From contig CM060318.1 of the NCBI GenBank assembly GCA_030674155.1, positions 68,104,697 through 68,168,696 on the forward strand: DNA of 64,000 nucleotides. Direction: 5' to 3'. The stretch's first letter is position 1; the number at the start of each line of letters is the position of its first letter. The position numbers and the translations under genes were made by a program. This stretch comes from Stramonita haemastoma. Taxonomy: Eukaryota > Mollusca > Gastropoda > Neogastropoda > Muricidae. Below the pieces are notes generated by a model. It was given only the letters and a program-made list of their open reading frames with translations, searched no databases and had not been told where the DNA came from. Shown one piece after another: positions 32,346 to 45,477 of the stretch.

Positions 32346-33384
32346 CCCATGGGGGAGAAAACAAAACAAAACAACAAAAAGCCAACAAAAACCAAGAACA
32401 TCAATTCCGGACATCCTTTCTGTTGTAAATCTCCTTTCAGTACCAGATTCTGACCAAGAGACCCCAAGTGGCGTCCTTAAGGGGTTCTCTTGTTGCTCTT
32501 GATCTCTTGGCACAAGGCATTCAACTGCTCGAACCTCGTCCTCATGTCACCAGAAATAACTTTTAAGACTGCCCTGTAGGCCTACATTGTCTTCATGTCA
32601 ACACAGGGGCAAATATGACCTAAAATAACAACAGAAAAAGAAAATCCAGAAATAAAACTCAGTCGAAACTGTGAGTACCAAAAGAGTACTCCCAAACTTT
32701 ATCGTGAAAATCCGTTGAGTTTAACATTATTCGAAAATATACACTGGTATGTAATATTAGCAAGGGGTGATATTCAGGTCCATTGACACTGAAGGCGAAA
32801 GTGACGCATTTTAGACTGGGCCTATTGATTTCTTATACCAAATACGATAAACTGTATTCGGCACCTAATTGTGGGTGTGGGGTGGGGTGAGGGGGGGGGG
32901 TTCTTGTCTCTGTCAAGTATGACCACTTTACGGCAATCTTATAATGACACAACACCTGTATAATTATAGGGCCTACCAGCGAAATGCAAATGGCAGACAA
33001 TGTACAAAGCTGTCACAGATAAGCAGACAGAAAAGACTTTTTTTTTTTTTTGGGGGGGGGGGGGGGGGGGGAGAAAGGCATGAACTTTTTTCCTTTCTGC
33101 TGGAGTGAAAAGTGGAACTAGAATATGTACTTTTAGCATTCATTTTCTGTTCGGTTTTTCACTTCTGTGAGCTTTTACTATGCTACTTGCATAGTAATTT
33201 GGAAGTGTGGTTTTGTGGTGTTTTTTTTCAGAGAGAGAAAATGACAATGACAACGGTAATGAAAATAGTTGAATAGTTTATTGAGATAAGCTTTCAAGCC
33301 CCCTGGGCACGAAACATTTTTTCAATAGAGAAGAAAAAAATACATTTACTACGGTCCAAATACTCATTATGGCATGGATTCCAC
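32346..33384. other. Unassigned intergenic DNA
   Basis: Unique AT-rich sequence with poly-G near 32890 and a T-tract joined directly to a G-tract at 33041-33071. No gene seen. Confidence 0.4.
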
Positions 33385-33668
33385 AGCGGGATAGCTCAGT
33401 AGTCAGAGCGCTCGCTTTCCCCCAGCCAATGTTAAGCAGCGTCGACCGTGGTTACCAATGGGATGGGTGACCGTTTGCATGCCTTGGCTTCAGAGCAGTT
33501 CCCCCAGTTCCCTCAGCTGTAAATGGGTACCTGCCCTCTTTAGGGTGAGGGAAGGTAAAGCAGCGAGGGAGAGGAGATGGGCGCCGCCCTCAGCATGCTG
33601 GCCCCTAGAGAAGCTGAGGTCTCTGACGCCCCTTATGACCACAAAGGTTATGGGACACCTTTACCTTA
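33385..33668 (+). mobile_element. SINE family C with chimeric tRNA/5S head (best copy)
   Basis: GGGATAGCTCAGTAGTCAGA matches a tRNA A-box region. TTAAGCAGCGTCGACC, then GGTTACC, then GGGATGGGTGACCG match the 5S rRNA internal promoter (boxes A and C). The body ends in GGTTATGGGACACCTTTACC. Confidence 0.85.
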
Positions 33669-34567
33669 TTGTAAACTATGATTACTGTTTTTTTTAATAG
33701 CAGAGGGAGAACAATTCACAATAAACAAGACTTAAGCTGTTAAAGGGTTCCCAGCCAGTTAGCAACGCTCCAGGGAGTCTTTGATACAGGCCTTTTTGAC
33801 TTTTACAAACATCGCGCCATTCATAAAAAAATCAGCATGACGCGAAAACTCAGCATGGAGATCACGTAAGTACAATTTGCTTTTGAGATCACTAGGTCCT
33901 AAGCAAGACCAGGGAGAACAAAAAAAGCATCACCATGTGTTAGGTGCTGAGGAACAATAGAAGGCGCTGGAGATGTGTACATGATGCAAAGCTGCTTCTG
34001 TGGTCTGCATGTACTTTTTGTTAATAAGTTTTGGTGTTCCCCTCCTCGTGTTGGCCAGCTCAGCATGTTTTTTTCCCAGCATGTTTAATCTATATCTGTT
34101 TTATAAAACAATAAACACAGGCCTCCTCTGCAGCCAAGTGCAGATACACGGGTTAAATGTCACCTGACACACAATAAATGTTGATATCACCAGACTGATG
34201 AACAAACTTTTTTGTGAAATCATCGTTTTTGCTCTTATCTCTGAAACGTCTTTGCAACGATAGATCAGTTAACATATCCACGTAACTTTTCACAGTGGCT
34301 GCATTAAACCCGTCTATTGATCTATCTGTAGCAGGCTCGACATGAAAAGGTGTTTCTAGAGGATCTATCTACACTAACAGAGCAGTCACAGTCATGCAAA
34401 TCATGCCAGAGGTTGATCTGAGCCCTTACTACATGGTGATTTTTGTTTTTGTTTTCTTTACCAATAGCTCCAATGCATGTGTGTGTGTTTGAGAGCGTGC
34501 CTTTCACACACCTCAAGAACTATCTAGAAAAAGCACTGTCCCTTCTTACAAGCCTTCTTACACACAT

Positions 34568-35370
34568 CAGCCGCCATGGCGCAGTGGTTAGCACCTTGGG
34601 TTATGGACTGGAAGGTCGCGGGTTTGAATCCCATGAGGGCCATAGGGATTTTTTAGACTCCAGCAAGCTCCTAACCAGAGTGAGTGTGGGAAGACTGGGA
34701 CCACTCAGTTGAGCTTCATCCATTCTTTGGATGGAGTTTGAGAATGTTGCTCAAATTACCTGACCAACACTGCCAGTGTCTGAATCTCTTGGCACGGGAG
34801 ATATATCATGATAGTAAGTAAAGAGCACAACCCTGTCAAGTAGTCTCAAAGCAGATGCACCTCCATAACAGCACCATTATGTCTTCCTCAGTATGATTTG
34901 ATAATCATGCAATAACCCCCCCCCCCCCCCCCCCTCAGATTTCCGTTGCTCTGGTTGCATGGTGACCTCATACTCTGTTTGCCCATACACGTCTGTGCCT
35001 GTGGTGAGTTTGTGTCAAAGCCTTGGCTAGAGGTTCACGGGGGATGGTCGTTGGAGGACGTTGTAGTGGTCGCCACCTCGGGTGGGTGACTGACCCAGTC
35101 TGGCTCCGCGACTGAGCTAATACTGTCTAGGGGGCTTAGTAGGTGGTGTCTTGCATATCAGACACCACTGAACACCACCAAAGTGACCCAGAAGCAGTGC
35201 AGAGTCCCTCTGGCCGGTGGCCCTATGGTGGTCTGATATTGATGTACTCCCTGTGGGCATCTGACCCTGGGGATGCAACATAGCGAATCTGGGTATAGCT
35301 GTAGCTGGGAGGTTGAAATGAGTGGTATGGGAACAGCAGGACAGGGAAGTTCAGAAGATGAGGCCACTCT
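34568..35370 (+). mobile_element. Repeat family E with tRNA-like head
   Basis: The head has GGCGCAGTGGTTAGCACC and GGTCGCGGGTTTGAATCC. Blocks at 34970-35290 match the reverse complement of 45478-45790, including GGAGGACGTTGTAGTGG and GGGGGCTTAGTAGGTGG. A long SINE or composite of about 0.8 kb. Confidence 0.6.
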
Positions 35371-35788
35371 ATCCCCCCCCCCCTCCCCCAAAAAGAAAAA
35401 AAACACTCCGAAGAAAACAACAACAAAAACAAACCCAACGAAAACTCACCTTCTTATACATAAAGGCACTCCTCTGAAGGCTGCGTAGGTTACTCAACAT
35501 CCGCATTGTACAATTGTGAATTGTTTCTTCAAATCAAGCGGCTGCTATGCAAACGAAAAACCAAAGCTTTATCGGATCAATTAACATGAAATCAATTTCT
35601 TCAGTTATTAAATAAAAACAACCAGAGGACACTCAAAGAATAAAGAATATATTTGTTTGGTTTTTGGTTTATGATGAAAACCTTGGAGAAATTTTATTCG
35701 TGGTTTTGATGGGGTAAAGGTTTATTTGTTTTTCCAAAAATCAGACCTATCAAGAGGTTTAGCATTTGTCTTGGATAAGAGACACCTC

Positions 35789-35823
35789 TCTGTCTCTGTC
35801 TCTGTCTCTGTCTCTGTCTCTGT

Positions 35824-35860
<37 letters not shown>

Positions 35861-35926
35861 ATTGTACTCTCATTGTGCTTTGATGTACTGTGGCCTAAGG
35901 CCATGTATTATTAACTAGTTCAGAGT

Positions 35927-36008
<82 letters not shown>

Positions 36009-36097
36009 CATTGTACTCTCACTATGCTTTGATGTACTGTAGCTTAAGGCCATGTATTATTAACTAGTTCTGAGTTCTCTCTCTCTCCTGAAAAATA

Positions 36098-36144
<47 letters not shown>

Positions 36145-36152
36145 GTGTGTGT

Positions 36153-36218
<66 letters not shown>
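35789..36218. repeat. (TCTCTG)n, (CT)n and (GT)n arrays around a short duplicated unit
   Basis: The block TTGATGTACTGTRGC...TATTATTAACTAGTTC occurs at about 35880 and 36030 between (CT)n arrays. Then comes (GT)n at 36102-36218. Confidence 0.9.
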
Positions 36219-36220
<2 letters not shown>

Positions 36221-36900
36221 CAAATTCATTTAACATCTTTTCAGAAGTTGTGATATTAGACAGAAGGGGGGGGGGGGGGGGGTGAGTGTGTCAGGGGAAG
36301 GGGATAAAGATTTTCAGGGGGTCGATACTTGACAAGTGATTAAAACAAAAATGTTAAAACCCCTTTTTGTTACTGACCTATTGAACTACAATAAACAAAA
36401 CGGAAAGAGCAGTTCTAACAAACACTAACAAAATCAGTAATTTCGATGAAAAATGTAAATAAATATCAGTTACTGAATTTCACATACGACCCCCCCCCCC
36501 CCGAAAAAAAACACACAACCAAAACAAGAACGACACCAAACTGCGAAAAACCAGCTACAGTCAGGATTATCTCCGAATCCCCACCCCCTAAAAACCAAGC
36601 AAAAGAAACAACGACAGGAATACAAAATACCGCGAACAGGAAAAATACTGACCCCCCCCAAAAAAAAAACAACCCACCAACAAAACAACAACAACCCCCC
36701 CCCTCCCAAATCCCACCTTACAAACAAAAACAAAATAATACCGGACTAGAGCGTCTTTGAAGTTCAAAGAAATCACAATAAAAAGGAAACTGGGCTATGC
36801 ATCAGCGATCTAAAAAAGTCATACATAAGTGACAGACTGTTGAATATTGCTGATGGAGAAGATAACTATCAAAACAGGAATGTGTCCTTTTAAGCTGCTG

Positions 36901-37075
<175 letters not shown>

Positions 37076-37690
37076 AAGTCAAGCCAAAATGATCTTTATT
37101 GAAGGTAAAAGATCAAGTTTATACAACTTTTTTCATCCCGCCCCACACCCCACTCAAGAAAATTGACTTATAAAACATTCAAAGATAAATATCAACTATG
37201 TTGAAAAAAAAAAAAAAAGAGAGGATTTTTTTCCAAACGGAACCTCACAAGATAAAACAAACCCAAGACAGTACAACATAAAGTCAAGTCATACAGACAA
37301 TCAATAAAATACAATATAACATGGGTATGAATAACAACAAAGCAGCCAATGTAAGGTAGCCTCGAACGTAAAGGTGGACTTACAGTTTGTCCATCAGATG
37401 TTTCTTCAAAAGCTTCCTAAACATTTGCTTTAAAGGAACTTATTTTAGGAAAAGGAGGTAGATTATTCCACAGTGTTCTTCCTGAATAAGCAAGGCTTAA
37501 TTTATTGAGATTATTTTGGGGCCTGGGCAGAAACAGCCTATAGGTAGGCCCGTTTTTATTAACAGCAAAGTTTTCCACAATTTTCTTTGGGGCTTTTCCG
37601 TTTAATATATTGTACATATAGACACTTGTTGAACTGCAGTCTGTCTTTTTGTGGAAGAATATCTAGTTCTTTGTAGTTGGTGGTGGTCAG
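37076..37690 (-). mobile_element. LINE 3' remnant (end of reverse transcriptase ORF)
   Basis: The minus strand encodes LDILP...RL, MYNILNGKAPKKI and YSGRTLWNNLPPFPKISSFK, the C-terminal signature of CR1/L2/jockey-type LINE ORF2. A non-coding 3' part follows to about 37076. One frameshift is near 37620. It differs from the LINE at 52957-55754. Confidence 0.75.
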
Positions 37691-37884
37691 TGTATTACGG
37701 TCAGTGTATTACGATTCAATGTTATTAGTTATTGCAATTAATGACATAGAGAATTAATAATAATCAACAAATTTAAAATTAAACACAGGCACACAGACAC
37801 AGAAAGAAAGAAAGAAAGAAAGAAGACAGACAGAGACAGACAGACAGACAGACACACACACACACACACACCAACACACACACA

Positions 37885-37915
<31 letters not shown>

Positions 37916-37924
37916 CACGTGAAG

Positions 37925-38090
37925 GAGAAGCGAAGTGCGGTCAATACACTTCTTTCAGAAGTGAAGAGACAGAAAATGGAATAAAAAACAAGAAACAAAG
38001 AGAGGGATTGAAAAGAGGGAATTCCTTACACAGAGTTTCCAGAAGGTGGGGGGTGATATTGATACTGACAGACCCCCGGCATTCCCACGG
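37925..38090 (+). mobile_element. Repeat family D, 3' fragment
   Basis: AAAGAGAGGGATTGAAAAGA, GGAATTCCTTACACAG, TTTCCAGAAGGTGGGGGGTG and CCCCGGCATTCCCACGGGA. Confidence 0.6.
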
Positions 38091-38852
38091 GAGGGGGGGG
38101 GGGGGAGGAGGGGGGATACATCGGATGAAAACTGCCAACTCCTGTCAGGACAATGCTCTGACAGAAACGGTCAACAAACCGACAGGTCTTCAACACTGGA
38201 ACCGATTTTTGTTCACAGCCGTTATAGCCCATTAGTCTCTCGCCAGAATGGCAGCCATATTCTGTCCTCTTGAAGAAATATTCCGACAATTTATTGTTAG
38301 TGTCTCGGAATGATCAGTCTCTTACGTATTGTGTTCTTGAGTTCATCATGGCAGCTTCTTGTGCTGCTGCTGCTGCTGTTTGCTGTTGTTTGCTGCTGAT
38401 TTTTGTTGTTGTTGATGATGATGGTGATGATGATGATGATGATGGTGAAAATCAATGATAAGAACCACGATGACAACAACACGACTACAACGATGTTGTT
38501 GATGATGATAGTTTTCATCATGAAGGGTTTTTTTTTGGGGGGGAGGGGGGGGGGGGTAACGAACACCTTCTCACACAGACATTGTACTCAGTCTCTACAT
38601 AGTGTTGCTGCCGCCACTCTCATTATATAGTGACGGAGTACAAAGTGTGTGCCGAGGGAAAACGTCCACAGATAACTAACTGACTATTCGCCAGCTTCTT
38701 CGTCTGTGCTTTTATTTCTTTTTCCTTTGTTTTTTTTTCTGATGGGAGCTTTTTCATTCAAAAACACAAAACAAAGCAACCAGCGCACAATTATTCTACT
38801 TTGGTACTTTTGCTTTTTTTTCTTCCATATACTTAAATCAATCTGTATTGTT

Positions 38853-38972
38853 GCGACGAGGGAGAGGAGATGGGCGCCGCCCTCAACATGCTGGCCCCTA
38901 GAAAAGCTGAGGTCTCTGAGCCTCGCTCCCCTACGACTACACAGGTTATGGGACACCTTTAACTTTTACCTT
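38853..38972 (+). mobile_element. SINE family C, 3' fragment
   Basis: ATGGGCGCCGCCCTCAACAT through GTTATGGGACACCTTTAAC. Confidence 0.8.
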
Positions 38973-39727
38973 TACCTTATGTTGCTGATGTAAATTGATA
39001 GAATGTACTCATCGATTTGGAAAGTTTCTTAAGGTGTGTATTTTATACTCTTGTTGTTTATGTATGATTGAAGACGTATTTCTACTTTTGGTCACTTTGA
39101 AATATGCATGTGTGTCAAGATTAGTTCATTTTCCAGTATTTCTGAAAAAGAGAGGTGGTACCATGTGTTTGAAGATATTAATAAATGAGTCATAGAAATT
39201 GACCGGTGTTCATGTATACTTTGTAAGACTAGTGTGATTTGAACAAGTAAAACAGCTATGCCCTATACCTAGACTTGATTTTGACATCCTGCAAAATCGA
39301 CTTCTATCACACCTCATTTTTAGTGATTTTATGTGAACAGAATAACCAGGCACACATTCCAAATTCCAAGGTAAGTCTGAACGACTTACTGACGTCCAGT
39401 TCGCTACTCAGGCGCTGGATACATTTCCATTCTGACAACACACAGTACAGAGCCAGTCACAGAAGAAAGTGCTGACGAGGTCAGACACCGTGTGATGCAA
39501 CAGCACAGCCATGACACACAGCAGTTCAGGCACACAGGGGTACACTGTCCTTTGACATGCTGGCACAGTCAATCTGGTCATGATACCACACTGTCCCAGC
39601 CAGGTGGAAAGGCCAGGGAACAGAGTTCTGTAGACACAGGATCATAGATGGCCAGTCCTTGCATGGTGCACTGCATTGTAGACACAAGACAAAACAAAGC
39701 CATTAACCCATGTATTCTAAAGAGGAA
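38973..39727. other. Unassigned intergenic DNA
   Basis: Unique sequence without recognised coding or repeat structure. Confidence 0.4.
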
Positions 39728-40130
39728 GGTGGCAGGGCAGTTAAAACGTGCGTCTGCAAAAAGGAAACCGTGAGATTCCAGTTCGATTCCCAGCCTCGCC
39801 CTTTCTTCCCAGTTTAACGAAAAAATCGAACTAAATGTCAAAATCTTTCGGATGAAACTATAAATCGAAAAAGCATCGTTTGCGAACGCACGCAGAACAT
39901 CTTACGCAAACGTTAAAAAACCGTTCTCGCTTTTGGAAAAGTAGGTCATTGTGTGCTGGTGGGAATGGATGACAAAAAGAAAAACGCATGCACACAGGTG
40001 TCGTGTTTACACACCATCCCCGAAATCGGAATGCGACTACCTAAATGGTGGGAGGGAAAAAATGGTTGCATAAGGAAAAAATCTCACCATTGGTGCACCT
40101 TGGAGCTCTTGCCAAGGAACGAAAATGACA
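39728..40130 (+). mobile_element. SINE family B, full length
   Basis: TGGCAGGGCAGTTAAAACGT head, GTTCGATTCCCAGCC B box, AACGAAAAAATCGAACT, the shared core, TCGGAATGCGACTACCTAAA and GGAGCTCTTGCCAAGGAACG. Confidence 0.85.
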
Positions 40131-40257
40131 AAAAAGATGTGGTCAATTCAATTCAATTCCAATACTCTGTAATCCCACAAAGAGGACTCCACGTTGGCGC
40201 TTCATCACGAAGACACATCCTGGTGCACAGGCAGGCAGATACTTGATTGTACCTAAG

Positions 40258-40605
40258 AGGGGGACGGGATGGCCTAATGGTCAGAACATTGTGCTCGCAA
40301 TTTGACGACCCGAGTTCGATTCCCGTTCGAGGAGGTTTTTCCCCTGGAGTTAACATCAGTGCTGACTCCACTCTCCCCAAAAGTCTTTTGGATGAGACTG
40401 TAAACCGAGGCACCGTGTGCGAACGCACGCAGAACATCTTGCGCACACGTTAAATCCTGTTTCGCTTTTGGTAAGAGTAGGCCATTGTGTTCCGGTGGGA
40501 ACAGATGAAAATATTTACAAAACTGCTACACATGGGGACCGGATGAAAAAAAGCACATGAGGCTTATTCCATTATCCTCGATATAAAAGAATAAATAAAA
40601 TAAGT
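40258..40605 (+). mobile_element. SINE family A, full length
   Basis: GGATGGCCTAATGGTCAGAA (A box), GAGTTCGATTCCC (B box), TTAACATCAGTGCTGACTCC, GATGAGACTGTAAACCGAGG, GAACGCACGCAGAACATC, then AAAAAGCACATGAGGCTTAT and TATCCTCGATATAAAAGAAT. Confidence 0.9.
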
Positions 40606-40888
40606 AAATAAGATAGTGACCATTCACAAAAAGGGTCCAGTTCCTGTGCATACTGAAGCCAACCCTCTTCTGTCATTCCCTACTCTCCAGACAGCTACTC
40701 CCTGCTTCAATACCCAAACCATTCTATGCCATTGTTGGCTACATATACAAAACGGTCTGAAAAGTCATAGGCAACTCTGTGCTTGTGTTCTGTCTGTCTG
40801 TCGTTGTCTGTCTGTGTCTCTCTCACCGTCTGTCTGTCTCTCTGTGTGTCTCTCACTGTCTTGTCTGTCTGTCTGTCTGTCTCTCTGG

Positions 40889-41200
40889 GGAACAGGATAG
40901 CCCACCAGTTCGAGTGATATTCATTGTATTCGTGATCTGCCGACCCGGTGGATTTTCCCTCAGAGTTAACATCAATGCCCACTCTGCTCCTCCAAAAGTC
41001 CCTCGGATGAGACTATAAACCAAGGTCCCGTGTGCAAACGCATGCAGAGCATCTTGCACAAACGTTAAAACCAGTCCACTTTTCTGAAGAATAGGCCATT
41101 GTGTGCCGGTGGGAATGAATGACAAAATTTACAAAACTGCATACACACGGGAACTGGATGTAAAAAAAGCCCATGAATGCTTATTCCATTATCCTCTCTC
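40889..41200 (+). mobile_element. SINE family A, full length, diverged
   Basis: GAACAGGATAGCCC head through AAAGCCCATGAATGCTTATT and the TATCCTCT end. It runs into (CT)n. Confidence 0.8.
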
Positions 41201-41254
41201 GTCTTCTCTGTCTCTCTCTCTCTCTGTTCTCGTCTCTCTCTCTCTCTCTCTCTC

Positions 41255-41418
41255 TCTCCCCTTTATTTGGATCATTATTATTGCTGTTGTGCAGTTAGAG
41301 ATTTATTTTTATCTTGATCTTATCCCTGAAAAGGGCGGGGACTGGATGTAAAAAAGCACACGAGTGCTTATCTATTCTCCTCGAATAAAAGAATTTGCCT
41401 TGCCTTGCCCTTGCCTTG
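41255..41418 (+). mobile_element. LINE 3' tail copy (L2/CR1-like, family of the 52957 element)
   Basis: TCTTATCCCTGAAAAGGGCG, GGGACTGGATGTAAAAAAGC, ACACGAGTGCTTATCTA, CTCGAATAAAAGAATTTG, then CCTTG repeats. Heavily 5'-truncated. Confidence 0.8.
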
Positions 41419-41424
41419 AATGTG

Positions 41425-41429
<5 letters not shown>

Positions 41430-41510
<81 letters not shown>
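41430..41510. repeat. (CT)n microsatellite after a LINE tail
   Basis: About 40 CT units. LINE and SINE 3' ends in this window are repeatedly followed by (CT)n. Confidence 0.9.
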
Positions 41511-41511
<1 letters not shown>

Positions 41512-41717
41512 GTCTGTCTCTTTCTGGCTGATCTATCTTCTCTCTCGGCTCGCAGGCCTGTATTGGGATCTTTTCTAGGAGCTTAGGGGGTGGTTTAAAA
41601 GCAATTGGGTTGCTTAATTTTCCCTAATCCACTCCACAGTAGAAATAAGAAAAAGTAGTTCAAGTATTTCAAAAAAGGTTTTTTCTTGTCCTCTTTGATC
41701 TAGGTCTTGAATGTTTT

Positions 41718-41754
<37 letters not shown>

Positions 41755-42169
41755 ATGTCTGTCTGTTTGGAAGGGTGGAGTAGTATGCGTCTATTGAGAC
41801 AGGCTACAGCATGGCAACATGTATAATTAAGGGCACTGGATACTCACAGCTGAATTAGCAAATTAAGGGGGTGTGGTTTGGGGGGGGGGGGGGGGGGGGG
41901 CGGAGGCGAGAGGTAATAAGGCGTTAGGCCTATTTCACTTCTAACCAGCAGCTAACCAGCAGCTAAGAACGATAATTCGGAAAACCCAGACAGTAGAGGA
42001 AGCATATCCAGTCACACAAAAGGATTTTTTCCTTTGTCCATTCTTTAGAATCTAGGTCTTGAAATGTTTTCAGATAAAACAGTTCGGGGTACAGTGGATA
42101 GACACTCGGCCAGCTGAAAAAAAAAGCTGAGGAGGGGAAATGCTCGGGGGACTGGACAGAAAACTGATT

Positions 42170-42295
42170 TAATAAAAGAAACTTGAGTCAAAGCCAAGGT
42201 GCGCAAACAGTCACCCATCCTCTTGGTAGCCATGATCAATGCTGCTTAACCTTACCTTGTGGAAAGTCAGTGCTCTGACCACTGAGATACATGAC
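42170..42295 (-). mobile_element. SINE family C head fragment
   Basis: The reverse complement contains TCAGAGCACTGACTTTCC, AAGGTTAAGCAGCATTGATC and GAGGATGGGTGAC. Confidence 0.7.
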
Positions 42296-42381
42296 TGTTA
42301 TCTACTGGAGAGTAAACCAACTTTTCAAGTTCAGAGATAATTTTATTTAGAGTAGGGAATGAAGGCGAAACTGATATATCT

Positions 42382-42384
<3 letters not shown>

Positions 42385-42472
<88 letters not shown>

Positions 42473-42512
42473 CTCTCTCTCTCTCTCTCTCTTCTTTTTC
42501 TCTCTCTCTCTA
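42385..42512. repeat. (TATC)n then (CT)n
   Basis: Tetranucleotide array to 42470, then a CT run, next to the 3' end of an inverted SINE. Confidence 0.95.
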
Positions 42513-42527
42513 TTTCATTATTTATTT

Positions 42528-42816
42528 ATTATTATTCTTATATCGAGGATACAGATAGCAACTGTGCTTTTTTCATCCGGTCCGTGTGTATGCTTTTGTA
42601 AATTTGTCATCGTTCCACCGCACACGTGGCCTACTCTACGAAAAGCGGAAAGGATTAACGTGTGCGCAAGATGTTTGCGTGCGTTCGCACACGGGCCTCG
42701 GTTTAAAGTCTCATCCGAAGGACTTTGGGAGAGTGGAGTCAGCACTGATTTTAACTCAGGAAGAAAATTTCCTCGACGGATCGAACCGGTCTTCAATTGC
42801 CGCAATGTTCTGACAT
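42528..42816 (-). mobile_element. SINE family A with many 1-nt deletions
   Basis: All family A blocks are present in reverse complement, but many single bases are missing (for example in the GGCACACGATGG and CGAAAAGCGGAACAGG blocks). A C-tract at 42824-42838 abuts its 5' end. Confidence 0.8.
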
Positions 42817-42879
42817 AGTATCCGCCCCCCCCCCCCCCGCAGTGTGACTATGTGAATTCACAACAGAAGAAAGGTCATA

Positions 42880-42918
<39 letters not shown>

Positions 42919-43009
42919 GTGGCGCCGGCGTGTGTGTAATGTTGTGTGTGTTTGTGTGTGTGTGCGTGCGTGCATGTGTGCATGCATGCGTATTTTTTTA
43001 ATTAAAAAT

Positions 43010-43185
43010 TTATATATATTTTAAAAATTCTTTTATATCGAGGATAATGGAATAAGCACTCTTGTGCTTTTTTACATCCAGTCCTCGTGTGTATGCAGTT
43101 TTGTAAATGTCATCTGCTCCCACTGGCACACGATGGCCTACTCTTACGAAAAGCGGAACACGATTTAACGTGTGCGCAAGATGCG
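43010..43185 (-). mobile_element. SINE family A, 3' half
   Basis: TTATATCGAGGATAATGGAA, ACTCTTGTGCTTTTTTACAT and TTTAACGTGTGCGCAAGATG. It breaks off at a GT/CG-rich array. Confidence 0.8.
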
Positions 43186-43199
43186 CGGTGTGTGTGTGC

Positions 43200-43231
43200 G
43201 TGCATCCATGCGCGCGCGCGGCGCGCGCGGC

Positions 43232-43273
<42 letters not shown>

Positions 43274-43285
43274 TGTGTGTGTGTG
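43200..43285. repeat. CG-alternating then (GT)n array
   Basis: GCGCGCGCGGCGCGCGCGG at about 43211-43230, followed by GT. The composition is like 59283-59420. Confidence 0.85.
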
Positions 43286-43331
43286 AGTGAGTCAGCTGAG
43301 TCCATGGCCTTTAACTGGTGGTCTATATATT

Positions 43332-43630
43332 GAAAGGGGATGTGATAGCCGAGTGGTCAGAGCACTAACTTTTTCTATGCTAAGGTTAAGCAGCATTGAG
43401 TGTGGTTACCAAGTGGATAGGCAACTGTTTGTGCGCCTTGGCTTCAGTACAGTTCCCCAGTTCACCCAGCTATAAATGTGTACCTGCCACCTTTAGGATT
43501 AGTGAAAAGTAAAGCAGCGAGGGAGGAGAGATGGGCGCCACCCTCAATATGCTGGGCCCTGGAGGAGCTGAGGTCTCTGATGCCTCGCTCCCCTGCGGCC
43601 ACATAGGTAATGGGACACCTTTACCTTTCT
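43332..43630 (+). mobile_element. SINE family C, full length
   Basis: TGATAGCCGAGTGGTCAGAG, AAGGTTAAGCAGCATTGAG, GTGGTTACCAAGTGGATAGG, ATGGGCGCCACCCTCAATAT and AATGGGACACCTTTACC. Confidence 0.85.
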
Positions 43631-44231
43631 ACGTTGAAAATCTACAACCACGACAATGGCCACCCCTGTAAGCAACAGTCTCTGTTGGTCATTGTGACTG
43701 AAAGTACTTAACAATGAAAATAATAATAATAAAAAGAATTTATATGGCACTATATCTTGCAAGGACAAATCAAAGCGCTTGCACTCAACCCATTCTTACA
43801 CAGTCATATAACCAATAGCACTCAACAGTCCCAACAAATCCGCTACAAGAAGGGAAGTACAAGTAACAAGAAATACCGCTTTCACTCTGATGTCCTTCAG
43901 CCCTTCCAACTCCTTTGTCGTCTGTACTTCTGTCCTAAAGTGTCACTTGTTGACACGACAGAGGAAGACAGTGTCTGGTGTAGACGTACCCCCACATTAC
44001 CAAGAGGGTGAAAATGGTCGAGGAGGCTCCTCTCCCCAAAGTAGAGTGGAGAAGAGGTGGGGGTGGGGGTGGTGGAAGGGGGCAAATGGTCACAACCCTG
44101 TGGTAGGCCTCCGTCAGTCAGTGTCGACTATGTGAATTCGCACCAGAAGAAAGGTCATGTGTTCAGCGACAGCGCAACCCTGTGAGTGCTTATATAACAA
44201 CTGCAGTTTAGATTGAAGAAAAGAAACTGCA

Positions 44232-44232
<1 letters not shown>

Positions 44233-44303
<71 letters not shown>
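44233..44303. repeat. (CA)n microsatellite
   Basis: Pure CA of about 35 units, joined to the broken end of a SINE A copy. A (GT)n array is at 44612-44678. Confidence 0.95.
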
Positions 44304-44305
<2 letters not shown>

Positions 44306-44475
44306 GCTTTTCGTAAAAGTAGGCCATTGTGTGCCAGTGGGAAAAGATGACAATATTTACACAACTGCATACACACGGGAACAGGATGAAAAAAAAAGCA
44401 CATGAGTGCTTATCCCATTATCCTCTATATAAAAGAATAAAATAAAATAAATAAGTAAAAAAAATAAATAAAATA
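44303..44475 (+). mobile_element. SINE family A, 3' half
   Basis: CGTAAAAGTAGGCCATTGTG through AAAGCACATGAGTGCTTATC and a (AATAA)n tail. It starts at the end of a (CA)n array. Confidence 0.8.
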
Positions 44476-44612
44476 AACACGCACATACACGCACACACCC
44501 ACACCCACACCCACACATCCACACACATTCACAGGTTCTTGTGCATGTCATCAATAAACTTCATTGTAAGGGAAATATATGCCTCGAGTTGTAAACAAAA
44601 TCATATATCCTC

Positions 44613-44664
<52 letters not shown>

Positions 44665-44694
44665 TGTGTGTGTGTGTGTTTATTTTTTTAAAAT

Positions 44695-44981
<287 letters not shown>

Positions 44982-44997
44982 ATTTAATCTTTTAAAA

Positions 44998-45322
44998 AAA
45001 AAAGTTTTATATCGAGGGTAATGGAATAAGTACTCTTGTGCTTTTTTACATCCAGTCCCCGTGTGTATGCAGTTTTGTAAATGTTATTTGTTCCATCCGG
45101 CACACGATGGCCTACTCTTACGAAAAGCGAAACAGGATTTAACGTGTGCGCAAGATGTTCTGCGTGTGTTCGCACACGGGGCCTCGGTTTACGGTCTCAT
45201 CCGAAGGACTTTTGGGGAGAGTGGAGTCAGCACTGGTGTTAACTCCAGGAGAAAAATCTCCTCGACCGGACTCGAACCAGGGTCGTCAAATTGCCAGTGC
45301 AATGTTCTGACCACTAGGCTAC

Positions 45323-45325
<3 letters not shown>
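44998..45325 (-). mobile_element. SINE family A, full length
   Basis: The reverse complement runs from the TAGCCTAGTGGTCAGAACA head through the complete core to the ATTACCCTCGATATAAAA tail. An (AT)n then (GA)n array lies at its 5' side (45327-45452). Confidence 0.88.
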
Positions 45326-45391
<66 letters not shown>

Positions 45392-45392
45392 T

Positions 45393-45456
<64 letters not shown>

Positions 45457-45477
45457 ATACTCCGATTTCGTTATATC

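Noticed and set aside
33410..33475. Possible 5S rRNA gene
   Set aside because: Only the internal promoter part matches; the 5' third and 3' end of 5S rRNA are missing, and the sequence is part of a dispersed SINE.
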